The notes below the pieces were generated by a model. It saw only the letters and a list, made by a program, of their open reading frames with translations. It made no database searches and had not been told where the DNA came from. A stretch of 64,000 bases of DNA from Alistipes sp. dk3624 (lineage in GTDB: Bacteria > Bacteroidota > Bacteroidia > Bacteroidales > Rikenellaceae), in assembly GCF_009557455.1 (NCBI RefSeq), contig NZ_CP045651.1:1736001-1800000 (forward strand), in the 5' to 3' direction. This document shows, one piece after another, positions 8,672 through 17,641 of the stretch; position 1 is the stretch's first letter, and every line of letters begins with the position of its first letter. The translations under genes were made by a program, and so were the position numbers.

Positions 8672-9211
8672 ATGACCAATCCGATGGAGAGCGAACTGAT
8701 CCGACTGCGGGCGCTCGAGCCGGAAGATGTCAACATCCTGTACAAATGGGAGAACGACACCGAAATCTGGAAAGTGAGCAACACGGTCGCCCCGTTTTCG
8801 AAACACATGCTGCGACAGTTTATCGAAAACCAGCAACGCGATATCTACGAAACCCGCCAGTTGCGGCTGATCATCGAATCGAAAGCCGACGGGAAACCCG
8901 TCGGCGCCATCGACTTGTTCGACCTCGACCCGTACAACTGCCGGGCGGGGGTCGGCATTCTGATCTACGACCAGCGCGACCAGAGGCAGGGTTACGCCTC
9001 TCATGCGGTGTCGATCGTGATCCGATACGGCTTTCAAGTGCTGAACCTCAACCAACTGTACTGCGACATTCCGTCGCAGAACATCCAAAGCCTCGCGCTA
9101 TTCAAAAGCAAGGGATTTTCGGTGATCGGACTTAAAAAAGAGTGGACGAAAACCACGTCGGACTGGCAGGACGAGTACATGCTACAACTGCTAAACCCGA
9201 AAAAATGGTGA
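8672..9211 (+). CDS. GNAT family N-acetyltransferase (RimJ/RimL-like)
   Basis: The 179-residue protein has the layout of the Acetyltransf_3 subgroup: an N-terminal LRALEPEDVNILYKWEND, a central IDLFDLDP strand, and the acetyl-CoA loop DQRQGYAS (about residue 108). The substrate cannot be read from the sequence; proteins of this subgroup modify protein N-termini, polyamines or antibiotics. It lies 12 bases after the ROK gene. Its last 21 bases overlap the convergent HsdR-N-like gene. Confidence 0.85.
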   Translation: MTNPMESELIRLRALEPEDVNILYKWENDTEIWKVSNTVAPFSKHMLRQFIENQQRDIYETRQLRLIIESKADGKPVGAIDLFDLDPYNCRAGVGILIYDQRDQRQGYASHAVSIVIRYGFQVLNLNQLYCDIPSQNIQSLALFKSKGFSVIGLKKEWTKTTSDWQDEYMLQLLNPKKW

Positions 9212-9658
9212 CAGGTCGGGGAATTCGGCAGTAGGGCAGTAGCGCCCCGATTCCGCATCGCGCCGGCAGCAAACATGCCGCAGCCCGTTCGTAACCAATA
9301 TGAAAGGAGCCTCCAGCACGCTGTTGTAACGTACCGCCTGGGCGAGCACCCGCTCGTCGAGCGGGACGTGCGGAGCTTTGCATTCCGCGACCAGACAGAT
9401 CCGGCCGTCCCGACCGGTCACCGTCACATCGGCCCGTTGCCGCGTACCCGCGAGTTCCACCGGACGTTCCTGAGATACGCACGCCGCAAACGCCCCCTTC
9501 TCCTCCACCAAAAAACGAATCAAGTGCTGCCGCACCCACTCCTCGGGAGTCAGCACGAGCCACCGTTTGCGGACGCCGTCCCATATCTGCGGCGGCGCGG
9601 CATCCATCCGGAGCCTGAAAACGTAATGGGGAAAATTAAGTTGAAAAAGTCGTTCCAT
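9191..9658 (-). CDS. HsdR N-terminal-like (PD-(D/E)xK type) protein
   Basis: The 155-residue protein resembles only the N-terminal domain of type I restriction subunit R. It has a possible nuclease core: Asp in RADVTV, the ExK triad part in LVAECKAP, and a following helix with Gln-Ala. There are no hsdM, hsdS or helicase parts nearby, so it is not a restriction system. Stand-alone copies of this domain recur in Bacteroidota chromosomes, which suggests a housekeeping role that is not known to me. Its 3' end overlaps the GNAT gene on the other strand by 21 bases. Confidence 0.75.
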   Translation of the reverse strand: MERLFQLNFPHYVFRLRMDAAPPQIWDGVRKRWLVLTPEEWVRQHLIRFLVEEKGAFAACVSQERPVELAGTRQRADVTVTGRDGRICLVAECKAPHVPLDERVLAQAVRYNSVLEAPFILVTNGLRHVCCRRDAESGRYCPTAEFPDLSPFFRV

Positions 9659-9730
9659 CTATCGATAAAAATTCGTACCTTGTATTCGATTTTTCGAAAA
9701 AAAGTCGTCCGGCTCATATTTTCCGGCTTA

Positions 9731-9738
9731 CAAATATA
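9731..9738 (-). promoter_or_regulatory. -7 element of the HsdR-N-like gene
   Basis: The minus strand reads TATATTTG, matching TAnnTTTG, 72 bases before the start at 9658. It lies in the divergent region shared with maeB; no clear maeB promoter was found. Confidence 0.45.
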
Positions 9739-9787
9739 AACAAAGATTTTTCAGAGCACCGAAATCATCTGAATAAACACTTGCGAT

Positions 9788-12067
9788 ATGGGAAACAATG
9801 CTAAAAGTAAAAAGGAAGAGGCGCTTCTCTACCACTCGGAGGGGCGTCCGGGGAAGATCGAGGTAATCCCAACGAAACCTTACAGCACACAGAAAGACTT
9901 GTCGCTGGCCTACTCCCCGGGAGTGGCGGAGCCTTGCCTGGCGATCGAGGACAATCCGGACGACGCGTACAAATATACAGCGAAAGGCAACTTGGTAGCG
10001 GTAATCTCGAACGGCACCGCCGTGCTCGGGCTGGGCGATATCGGGGCGATGGCCGGTAAACCGGTCATGGAAGGCAAAGGGCTGCTCTTTAAAACCTTTG
10101 CGGATATCGACGTATTCGACATCGAAGTCGATACGAAAGACACCGACCAGTTCATCGAAACCGTCAAAAACATTTCGGTCACGTTCGGCGGGATCAACCT
10201 GGAAGACATCAAGGCGCCCGAATGTTTCGAGATCGAAGAACGCCTGAAAGAGGAGCTGTCGATCCCGGTGATGCACGACGACCAGCACGGCACCGCGATC
10301 ATTTCGTCGGCGGCGCTGCTCAACGCGCTCGAAATCGCAGGCAAGAAGATCGAAAAAGTACAGGTAGTGGTCAACGGGGCCGGCGCGGCCGCCGTATCCT
10401 GCGCGAAACTCTACATCGCGCTGGGCGTAAAGCCCGAGAATGTGATCATGTGCGACAGCAAAGGGGTCATTTCGGTACGCCGCCAGAACCTGAACGCGGC
10501 GAAAGCCAAATTCGCCACTACGCGCGAGGTCGATACGCTCGAAGAAGCCCTTGTCGGAGCCGACGTATTCCTCGGCTTATCGGTAGCCGACGTGCTGACG
10601 CAAGAAATGGTACGCAGCATGGCCGACAACCCGATCGTATTCGCGCTGGCCAATCCGAATCCGGAAATCTCATATGACAACGCGATGGCCGCCCGCGAAG
10701 ACATCATCTTCGCAACCGGACGCTCGGACTATCCGAACCAGGTCAATAACGTACTCGGATTCCCGTACATTTTCCGCGGAGCGCTCGACGTGCGCGCCAC
10801 CAAGATCAACGAGGAGATGAAGATCGCCGCCGTGCGGGCGCTGGCCGCATTGACCAAGGAGCCGGTGCCCGACATCGTAGCGGCCGCCTACAACGACAAC
10901 AATATTTCGTTCGGACGCGAATACCTGATCCCCAAGGCCCTCGACCCGCGGCTGATCTCCACCATCTCGGTCGCCGTGGCCAAAGCGGCTATCGAATCGG
11001 GCGTCGCGCGCAAAACGATCACCGACTGGAAAGCGTACGCTACCGAACTGGACAGCCGTATGGGGCGCGACGACAAGCTGATGCGCGCCATCCGCTCGAA
11101 AGTAGGCACCGCCGCGCCGCGCCGGATCGTCTTCAGCGAAGGCGACCGCCTGACTACGATCAAGGCCGCCGTTCACCTGGCCAACGAAAACCTTGCTATC
11201 CCGCTGCTGGTCGGCGACCGTGCGAAGATCAATACGCTGCTGAAAGACAACCACCTGACGCTCGACCCGAAATGCATCGTCGACTTCCGCAGCGACCGCG
11301 AAGAAGCGCGCCGCAGTCGCTACGCAGCGCTGCTGTATAACAAGGTAAGCCGCAAGGGCGTCCGGATGCACGAGGCGATCGAATACATGATGCGCCGCGA
11401 CTGGTTCACGCTGATGATGGTCGCTTCGGGCGACGCCGATACGTCGATCCTCGGCTATACGCACCGCTACACCGAAGCGCTGAACCCGGTACGCCAGATC
11501 TTTACGACGAACAGCAACACGACGCTCGCGGCGATGGAGATCGTTACGACCAAGCGCGGACCGATGTTCTTCGCCGACACGGCCGTCAACCCGAGTCCGA
11601 CCGTCGAAGACCTGGTCAACATCGTACTGATGGCTGCCCAGACCGTCCGCAATTTCGGTATCGAACCGGTGATGGCAATGCTGTCGCACTCGAATTTCGG
11701 AACCGACACCGAACCGCTCGCGGCCAAAATCTCGAAAGCCGTGGAAATCCTGCACTTCCAGTATCCGGAATTGCTGGTCGACGGCGAGATGAAAGCCGAC
11801 ATCGCGTTGAACAAGAAAGCCCGCAACGAAATCTACCCGTTCAACAAGCTGGGCGACCGCGAGATCAACGTGTTGATCTTCCCGAACCTGTCGTCCGCGA
11901 ACATTTCGTACAAGATGATGGAGATCCTCGGCGGCGCCGAAATCAACGGTCCGATCCTGATGGGACTGAACCAGTCGTGCGTACACCTGATCCCGGAAGT
12001 GGCCAGCACCCGATCAATCCGCAACCTGAGCGTCATCGCCGCTGCGGAAACGATCCAGCCGAAATAG
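9788..12067 (+). CDS. maeB: NADP-dependent malic enzyme with C-terminal phosphotransacetylase-like domain
   Basis: The 759-residue protein is the hybrid type of malic enzyme. Residues up to about 430 form the catalytic part that decarboxylates malate to pyruvate with NADP, with SLAYSPGVAEPC, the metal-site HDDQHGTA and the nucleotide loop NGAGAAA. Residues of about 430-759 resemble phosphate acetyltransferase. In E. coli MaeB this domain is regulatory and lacks transferase activity. It supplies NADPH and pyruvate and complements ppdK at 42 kb at the C3/C4 branch point. The length is standard. A terminator follows 20 bases after the stop. Confidence 0.95.
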   Translation: MGNNAKSKKEEALLYHSEGRPGKIEVIPTKPYSTQKDLSLAYSPGVAEPCLAIEDNPDDAYKYTAKGNLVAVISNGTAVLGLGDIGAMAGKPVMEGKGLLFKTFADIDVFDIEVDTKDTDQFIETVKNISVTFGGINLEDIKAPECFEIEERLKEELSIPVMHDDQHGTAIISSAALLNALEIAGKKIEKVQVVVNGAGAAAVSCAKLYIALGVKPENVIMCDSKGVISVRRQNLNAAKAKFATTREVDTLEEALVGADVFLGLSVADVLTQEMVRSMADNPIVFALANPNPEISYDNAMAAREDIIFATGRSDYPNQVNNVLGFPYIFRGALDVRATKINEEMKIAAVRALAALTKEPVPDIVAAAYNDNNISFGREYLIPKALDPRLISTISVAVAKAAIESGVARKTITDWKAYATELDSRMGRDDKLMRAIRSKVGTAAPRRIVFSEGDRLTTIKAAVHLANENLAIPLLVGDRAKINTLLKDNHLTLDPKCIVDFRSDREEARRSRYAALLYNKVSRKGVRMHEAIEYMMRRDWFTLMMVASGDADTSILGYTHRYTEALNPVRQIFTTNSNTTLAAMEIVTTKRGPMFFADTAVNPSPTVEDLVNIVLMAAQTVRNFGIEPVMAMLSHSNFGTDTEPLAAKISKAVEILHFQYPELLVDGEMKADIALNKKARNEIYPFNKLGDREINVLIFPNLSSANISYKMMEILGGAEINGPILMGLNQSCVHLIPEVASTRSIRNLSVIAAAETIQPK

Positions 12068-12086
12068 CCGGAAAACGCTCGTTTTT

Positions 12087-12126
12087 AAAAATAGCCGCCG
12101 ATCATTTTTACCCGGCGGCTATTTTT
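12087..12126 (+). terminator. Terminator of maeB
   Basis: A perfect 12-bp stem (12087-12098 with 12114-12125), AAAATAGCCGCC/GGCGGCTATTTT, ends in T residues. The promoter element of the next gene begins 2 bases later. Confidence 0.9.
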
Positions 12127-12127
12127 G

Positions 12128-12135
12128 TATATTTG
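12128..12135 (+). promoter_or_regulatory. -7 element of the GH2-like gene
   Basis: TATATTTG matches TAnnTTTG and is followed by GC. The chosen ATG at 12183 is 47 bases downstream. Confidence 0.5.
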
Positions 12136-12182
12136 CATGTCGGGGTGGCTGCATCTCGATCTTGATTTTATCCGGAAATATT

Positions 12183-14039
12183 ATGAAATACAGCCTCATT
12201 ATCTCCTTCTCGCTGCTGTGCCTGCTTCGCGCCGGCGGACTGCAGGCGCAAACCGAACTGCAGGACCCGACCCGCACCTCTTCCCGCAGCGAAATGCCGG
12301 GCATTCAAATCGGCAGTTACAACAGCCGCGAACTGGCGCTGACCGAAAACGATAAGGAATCGCTCTACATGCAGCGGCTGAACGGAAAATGGCAGGTAAA
12401 AACCTATCGTTCGGAAACGGAAATAGACACGACGCTCACCGCGCCGGCGGCGGACGTTTCGGCATGGGAAAGCGTCACGATTCCCGAAAAAGAGGGCAAC
12501 GGAGCATGGGCGGCCGTCTACCGTACCGAGTTCACGATGCCTTTCAAATGGATCGACCGTGAAATATTCGTCCGGCTCGACGCCGTCAGCCGCGCTTATT
12601 ACGTCTATGCGAACGGGCATCTGGCCGGTTATCACGCGGATTCGAAAACGCCGGCCTATTTCGATATTACGCCTTACGTCGCGGACGGGAAAAACACGCT
12701 GGCCGTGATCGCCTACGCCCATCCGGTTTCGACAACGCTTGAGAATCAGATCAAAACGCCGGGCACCTGCATCGAAGGCGACGTCTCGGTCATCGCGCAG
12801 CCCAAAGTCCGCATCCGCGACTTCGTGGCCGACACCCGTTTCGCAACGGACGGCAACGGACTGTTCAGTTTCGGGGCGATCGTAAAATCGCACCTGCTGA
12901 ATCCCAAAGAGGTGATCGTTTATTACGAACTGATCGCGCCGGACGACAGCACGGTGATCGCGCACGGCAAGCGGGACGCCCGTTTCCACCTGCGGGCCGA
13001 AGACACCGTCCGCTTTTTCGCCAACCTACCGGACATCCAGTCGTGGAGCCACGAAAGTCCGAAGCTCTATACCGTCGCACTGAAATTGCAGCACGAAGGC
13101 CGCTTTACCGAATATACGAAGGTAAAAATCGGATTCCGCGACGTTTCGTTCGACGAAAAAGGGCTGAAGATCAACGGACGTCCGGTCGAGCTCCGCGCCG
13201 TCGATTACGATTGTCCCCCGGATGCGAATGCCTGGCGCAGGGACTTCGCCGCATTCAAAAAGAGGGGCATCAACTGCGTCCGGGTCAAAAATTACCCGCA
13301 AAACGACCGGTTTTACGAACTGGCCGACAGCTACGGCCTGTATATCTGCAACCGGGCGAACATCGACGCCCGTCTGAGCGGCAGCTCGCTCGAAACGGGC
13401 GGCACGCCGGCCAACGATCCGCTGTGGGAAAACGCCTATGCCGACCGCGTAATGAATATGTACTACACATCGCAGAACCATCCGTCGGTGCTGCTGTTCT
13501 CGCTCGGCGAACAGGGAGGGCGCGGTTACAACATGTACGAAGCCTACCGCCGGCTGAAAGCGGTCGAAAAGAAACGCCCGGTGATTTACGAAGGAGCCGG
13601 CGCGGAGTGGAACAGCGACCTGGTGGTCGGCAAACCCGGCGGACGCAACGCGTCGGACGACCGTTACACGGTCTTTTTCGCTTCGCCCGAGTCTTTCAAC
13701 GAAAAACAGTCGCCGCTGGGCGCGACCGCGATCGCGGCCGGAACGGCTCCGGGCAAAGTGGAGATCCGCAACGGCTGTACGATCGCCGACCTGAAAAACT
13801 TCCGGGTCGGCTATACGATCGTCGCCGGCACGAAACGAATCGTCAAGGAAGGCGTCTGCAAAGCCGACATCCCGGCCGGGGAAACCGCCCTGGTGGATAT
13901 TCCGCTCGACGGCGTCAAACCGGGCAAATATACGCTGACCGTCTACGTCGCACATAAAGACAATACGCCACTGGCGCCGGACGGAGAGCGCATCCTCGAA
14001 CAAACCCTGCCGTTGGAAATTCCGAAAACGGCAAAATGA
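12183..14039 (+). CDS. GH2/LacZ-like secreted protein lacking the catalytic residues
   Basis: The 618-residue protein has a signal peptide ending near GLQAQ. It then follows the beta-galactosidase order: sugar-binding jelly roll (about 50-190), Ig-like domain (about 200-310), start of the TIM barrel (about 320-480) and a final Ig-like domain (about 520-615). The acid/base motif SLGNE is changed to SLGEQ, with Gln at residue 444 where Glu is needed. After the barrel segment RPVIYEGAGAEW the sequence passes almost directly to the last Ig domain. The stretch that carries the nucleophile Glu and the tryptophan-rich end of the barrel is missing, apparently more than 100 residues. The frame stays open, so it may be a retained non-catalytic carbohydrate-binding protein. 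The start at MKYSLIISF is chosen for its signal peptide. Confidence 0.8.
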   Translation: MKYSLIISFSLLCLLRAGGLQAQTELQDPTRTSSRSEMPGIQIGSYNSRELALTENDKESLYMQRLNGKWQVKTYRSETEIDTTLTAPAADVSAWESVTIPEKEGNGAWAAVYRTEFTMPFKWIDREIFVRLDAVSRAYYVYANGHLAGYHADSKTPAYFDITPYVADGKNTLAVIAYAHPVSTTLENQIKTPGTCIEGDVSVIAQPKVRIRDFVADTRFATDGNGLFSFGAIVKSHLLNPKEVIVYYELIAPDDSTVIAHGKRDARFHLRAEDTVRFFANLPDIQSWSHESPKLYTVALKLQHEGRFTEYTKVKIGFRDVSFDEKGLKINGRPVELRAVDYDCPPDANAWRRDFAAFKKRGINCVRVKNYPQNDRFYELADSYGLYICNRANIDARLSGSSLETGGTPANDPLWENAYADRVMNMYYTSQNHPSVLLFSLGEQGGRGYNMYEAYRRLKAVEKKRPVIYEGAGAEWNSDLVVGKPGGRNASDDRYTVFFASPESFNEKQSPLGATAIAAGTAPGKVEIRNGCTIADLKNFRVGYTIVAGTKRIVKEGVCKADIPAGETALVDIPLDGVKPGKYTLTVYVAHKDNTPLAPDGERILEQTLPLEIPKTAK

Positions 14040-14141
14040 CAAGCAATTCCATCCTGCGGTAAAACGGCAGCGGCATGGTAGTTGAACGGTGGATTCCGTT
14101 CCTTCACGTCGGGAGTCATCCTGCATGAAACAACTGAAATT

Positions 14142-16004
14142 ATGTATATCACGCTCGCAATCCTGGTACTGTCGGCCGTCTTTTTTATGAACGGCCGGGT
14201 ACGTTCCGACCTGGTGGCACTGTGCGCGCTGCTGGGCCTGCTCGTTTTCCAAATACTGACCCCCGAAGAGGCGCTGGCCGGATTCGCCAACCCGATCGTC
14301 ATCATGATGATCGGGCTGTTCGTCGTAGGCGGCGCGATTTTCCAGACCGGACTGGCCAAAATGGTCAGCAGCCGCATCCTGGGATTGGCCGGCAACAGCG
14401 AACTGAAACTGTTCATCCTTGTCATGCTGGTCACTGCGGCCATCGGCGCCTTTATAAGCAATACGGGAACCGTCGCGCTGATGCTCCCGATCGTGGTGAG
14501 TCTCGCAGCCAATGCGAACATGAACGTCAGCCGCGTACTGATGCCGCTGGCATTCGCAAGCAGCATGGGCGGTATGCTGACGCTGATCGGGACCGCCCCG
14601 AACCTCGTTATCCAGAACGTACTGACCGACGCGGGCTACCAGCCGCTGACCTTCTTTTCGTTCACTCCGGTCGGCCTGGTATGTATCCTGACCGGAATCA
14701 TCGTGCTGATCCCGCTGAGCAGGTGGTTCCTCGGCCCGAAAAAAGAGAAAAAACAGCAACGGCAGACCGGAAAATCGCTCGGCGAACTGGTCCGCGAATA
14801 CCAACTCGCCGACAGCTTGTTCCGGGTCAGGGTATCCGCCGGCTCTCCGGCCGGAGGACAAACGGTGCGGGAACTGGGCATCCAACAGCAATACGACCTC
14901 AACCTGGTCGAAATCCGCCGAATCCAATCGCCCCAATCGCATTTCCTGAAATCGGTCAGCCAGCAGTTGGCCGACCCCGATACGACGCTCCGCGACGGGG
15001 ATATCCTCTACTTGATGGGGCTTTTTGAAAACGTGCAACGATTCGCCGCCGACTGCCGGCTCGAACTGATGGACACCCATACGACCGAACAACGCACCGA
15101 AGGCAAACCAGGCACGCTCGATTTCTACGACATCGGGATCGCCGAGATCCTGCTACCGCCGACCTCCCGGCTGGTCAATACGCCGGTCGGCGAATCCGGA
15201 TTGCGCGAACAGTACGACGTCAACGTACTGGGCATCCGCCGCAAGAACGAATACCTGCTCTCCGGCCTGAAAGACACGAAAATGCACTCCGGGGATATCC
15301 TGCTCGTACAGGGCGCGTGGCACGACATTTCGCGTCTGGACGGCGAACCGTCGGAATGGGTCGTCCTGGGGCAGCCGCTGGCCGAAGCGTCCCGGGTAAC
15401 GCTGGATTACAAAGCGCCGCTGGCCGCGGCGATCATGGTGCTGATGATCGCCTGCATGATGTTCGACTTCATCCCGATCGCCCCGGTCACGGCCGTGATG
15501 ATCGCCGCCGTGCTGATGGTGCTGACCGGCTGCCTGCGCAACGTGGAAGCCGCTTACAAAACGATCAACTGGGAAAGCATCGTACTGATCGCGGCGATGC
15601 TGCCGATGTCCGTCGCGCTGGAAAAAACGGGAGCGTCGGAGCTGCTCTCGCGACAGCTCGCCCAGGGATTGGGCAGCTACGGGCCGGTCGTTCTGCTCGC
15701 AGGCGTCTATTTCACCACCTCGTTGATGACGATGTTCATCAGCAACACGGCCACGGCCGTGCTGCTCGCGCCGGTCGCTCTCCACGCCGCCGTAGAGATC
15801 GGGGCGAGCCCCTATCCGTTCCTGTTCGCGGTCGCGGTGGGAGCGAGCATGTGTTTCGCCTCGCCGTTCTCTACGCCGCCCAATGCGCTGGTCATGCAGG
15901 CCGGACAATATGCGTTCAAAGATTACATCAAAGTCGGCCTACCGTTGCAGGTCATTATGGGGATCATAATGATCCTAATACTCCCGCTGCTGTTCCCGTT
16001 CTGA
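14142..16004 (+). CDS. DASS/SLC13-type anion transporter with two TrkA-C domains
   Basis: The 620-residue membrane protein has two homologous transmembrane halves, each with the family Ser-Asn-Thr signature: ISNTGTVALMLP (about residue 105) and ISNTATAVLLAP (about residue 530). Each half also has a substrate-loop GTAPN or STPPN. Between them, about residues 215-415, are two soluble TrkA-C (RCK-C) domains that may bind a regulatory ligand. Relatives carry di- or tricarboxylates, sulfate or other anions with sodium; the substrate here cannot be read. The start MYITLAIL is chosen because the first helix begins there. A hairpin terminator follows 15 bases after the stop. It may be co-transcribed with the preceding GH2-like gene. 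Confidence 0.88.
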   Translation: MYITLAILVLSAVFFMNGRVRSDLVALCALLGLLVFQILTPEEALAGFANPIVIMMIGLFVVGGAIFQTGLAKMVSSRILGLAGNSELKLFILVMLVTAAIGAFISNTGTVALMLPIVVSLAANANMNVSRVLMPLAFASSMGGMLTLIGTAPNLVIQNVLTDAGYQPLTFFSFTPVGLVCILTGIIVLIPLSRWFLGPKKEKKQQRQTGKSLGELVREYQLADSLFRVRVSAGSPAGGQTVRELGIQQQYDLNLVEIRRIQSPQSHFLKSVSQQLADPDTTLRDGDILYLMGLFENVQRFAADCRLELMDTHTTEQRTEGKPGTLDFYDIGIAEILLPPTSRLVNTPVGESGLREQYDVNVLGIRRKNEYLLSGLKDTKMHSGDILLVQGAWHDISRLDGEPSEWVVLGQPLAEASRVTLDYKAPLAAAIMVLMIACMMFDFIPIAPVTAVMIAAVLMVLTGCLRNVEAAYKTINWESIVLIAAMLPMSVALEKTGASELLSRQLAQGLGSYGPVVLLAGVYFTTSLMTMFISNTATAVLLAPVALHAAVEIGASPYPFLFAVAVGASMCFASPFSTPPNALVMQAGQYAFKDYIKVGLPLQVIMGIIMILILPLLFPF

Positions 16005-16019
16005 CCGAAATCATAAAAA

Positions 16020-16057
16020 GCGACCGTCCCTTTTACCGGGACGGTCGTTCGATTTTC
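16020..16057 (+). terminator. Terminator of the anion transporter gene
   Basis: A 10-bp stem CGACCGTCCC/GGGACGGTCG (16021-16030 with 16038-16047) is followed by a T-rich tail. Confidence 0.8.
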
Positions 16058-16127
16058 CACTCTGACAAAAAAGCACGATTCCGCATAAATCCGGTCGGCC
16101 CGTTTCGCGCCGCCGGGCGACAGCCCG

Positions 16128-16757
16128 TTAGATCGGCCCCATAGCGATCGTTTCGCCGCTTTCGTGCCATTTGTCGACTTCGAATCCGTTGCCGCGGAAG
16201 GGCGGCGACAGGATCCCGCCGATATTCACGTGCAGCGTCAACATATTGCCGGCAGTCAGCGGCCCGGACAGTCGCGACGTATAAAGTCTTTTCCTCCCCG
16301 TTGTCGAGAATCATGCGGATCACGATTTAAGGCGCATCGCCAGACGGAAACACCTCTACGGAATTATAAGCGCTCATGCGGTCCGGCGCAAAGCGCAGCG
16401 GAATCAGCACCGTCTTCGTCGAATTGGAAGGTTCGACGGTATACAGGTCGAGGCTTTCGGCGATGGAACCCATCAGCGCGCTCATCGTATCGATAGCGGC
16501 GGCAAACGGAACATTATCCTTCGGACGCAGCATAATGCCGATTCCGGCAACCTCGCGCTCCTGCTCCACATCGATGCTGCCGGTTCCGATCTCCTCCTCG
16601 GTTGCAAAAACGAAATTGTTAACGCGGTGGTAAACCGTATCGCCGGAGTATTGCCTGAGCGAAAAAAACTGCCGCGACAGATCGGCGCTCAGCGACAGCC
16701 GGGAAACACGGACGACCGGACAACCGACCGCCGTATCGACCGGATTTTGGAATAGTT
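16128..16757 (-). pseudogene. Remnant of a DUF5119-like (Bacteroidales surface lipoprotein) gene
   Basis: Reading the minus strand from 16757, one frame stays open for about 143 codons with no usable start and no signal peptide. It reaches an in-frame TAA at 16327-16329. The same frame continues after the stop (VIRMILDNGEEKTL). Near 16270-16280 it must shift by one base to carry on as LSGPLTAGNMLTLHVNIGG and end at TAA 16128-16130. The reconstructed end, GNGFEVDKWHESGETI, resembles the C-terminus of DUF5119/fimbrillin-associated lipoproteins as I remember them. Three defects (missing 5' part, stop, frameshift) point to a dead gene. The family name is tentative. Confidence 0.55.
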
Positions 16758-16783
16758 ATTGATAACGGATAACAAACGAAATA

Positions 16784-16832
16784 GCAGGCGCTCCGGGCCG
16801 CGCCGTTCCGAACGCGGCCCGGAACCGCCTGC
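16784..16832. repeat. GC-rich inverted repeat upstream of marC
   Basis: The arms GCAGGCG/CGCCTGC (16784-16790 with 16826-16832) and CCGGGCCGCG/CGCGGCCCGG (16793-16802 with 16813-16822) form a long hairpin interrupted by a small bulge. No T-run follows on either side, so it is not a standard terminator. It lies between the broken lipoprotein gene and marC. Confidence 0.6.
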
Positions 16833-16928
16833 CGGCATCGGAATGTAAAATGGCTCGACGCCCGGAAAAACTTTGCAGCCAACCGGGCGGACACGATCGT
16901 CAAACACAATAAAACACGGCATATCAAG

Positions 16929-17603
16929 ATGTTAAAAGAAAGCTTCGTCTTCATGTTCATCTCCTCGTTCATGGCGTTGTTTCCGGTGGCGAATCCCGTG
17001 GGCACCGGATTCATCATCAACGGGTTCTTGTCGGGACTGGACCGTTCGGAGAGAAGATCCATCGTCCGGAGGATTGCCGTCAACTACCTGCTGATCGGGA
17101 TCGGCAGCCTGGCGATCGGGCACTTCGTACTGTCCCTGTTCGGACTGTCGCTGCCTATCGTTCAACTGGGAGGAGGTCTTTTGATCTGTAAAACGGCCCT
17201 GCAATGGCTCGGCGATTCGGATGCTTCGACAGGCAGCGCGCCGGACAAGCCCGTCGACCCGATCAGCGTACGCAACCTGGAATCCCGGGTATTTTACCCG
17301 ATCACCTTTCCGATCAGCATCGGACCCGGCAGCATATCCGTCATTTTCACCCTGATGGCGTCGGTCAATATCAAGGACGGCCTGGGAAAGATCATCATAA
17401 ACTATGCGGTCATCGCGTTCGTCATCTTCCTGATGTGTCTGATCCTGTACGTCATCCTGTCGCAGGGACAGAAAATCACGAAGAAAGTAGGGGTCACGGG
17501 CACGATGATAATCAATAAAATGGTCGCATTCTTCACGTTCTGCGTCGGCATCCAGATCATCGCGGAAGGCGTCGAGAAAATATTCCACCTCAGCCTGTCG
17601 TAA
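16929..17603 (+). CDS. MarC family integral membrane protein
   Basis: The 224-residue protein has about six hydrophobic helices and the family signatures FPVANPVGT near the N-terminus and FPISIGPGSISV (about residue 125). MarC/UPF0056 proteins are inner-membrane proteins of unknown transport function. The old link to multiple antibiotic resistance was not upheld. It is the first gene of a run on the plus strand (marC, amidohydrolase, TolC, HlyD, two ABC-2 permeases) with gaps of 38, 10, 7 and 7 bases and then an overlap, so it may be transcribed with the export genes. Confidence 0.88.
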   Translation: MLKESFVFMFISSFMALFPVANPVGTGFIINGFLSGLDRSERRSIVRRIAVNYLLIGIGSLAIGHFVLSLFGLSLPIVQLGGGLLICKTALQWLGDSDASTGSAPDKPVDPISVRNLESRVFYPITFPISIGPGSISVIFTLMASVNIKDGLGKIIINYAVIAFVIFLMCLILYVILSQGQKITKKVGVTGTMIINKMVAFFTFCVGIQIIAEGVEKIFHLSLS

Positions 17604-17641
17604 ACCAACCGGAAAACAACAAACGCTTAAACATAAAAACC

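Noticed and set aside
9788-12067. MaeB with a phosphotransacetylase domain as a novel fusion
   Set aside because: This hybrid architecture is the standard MaeB form.
16619-17083. A 154-codon minus-strand frame that could be the 5' part of the broken lipoprotein gene
   Set aside because: It is in a different frame, contains no signal peptide or lipobox, and is mostly opposite the start of marC.
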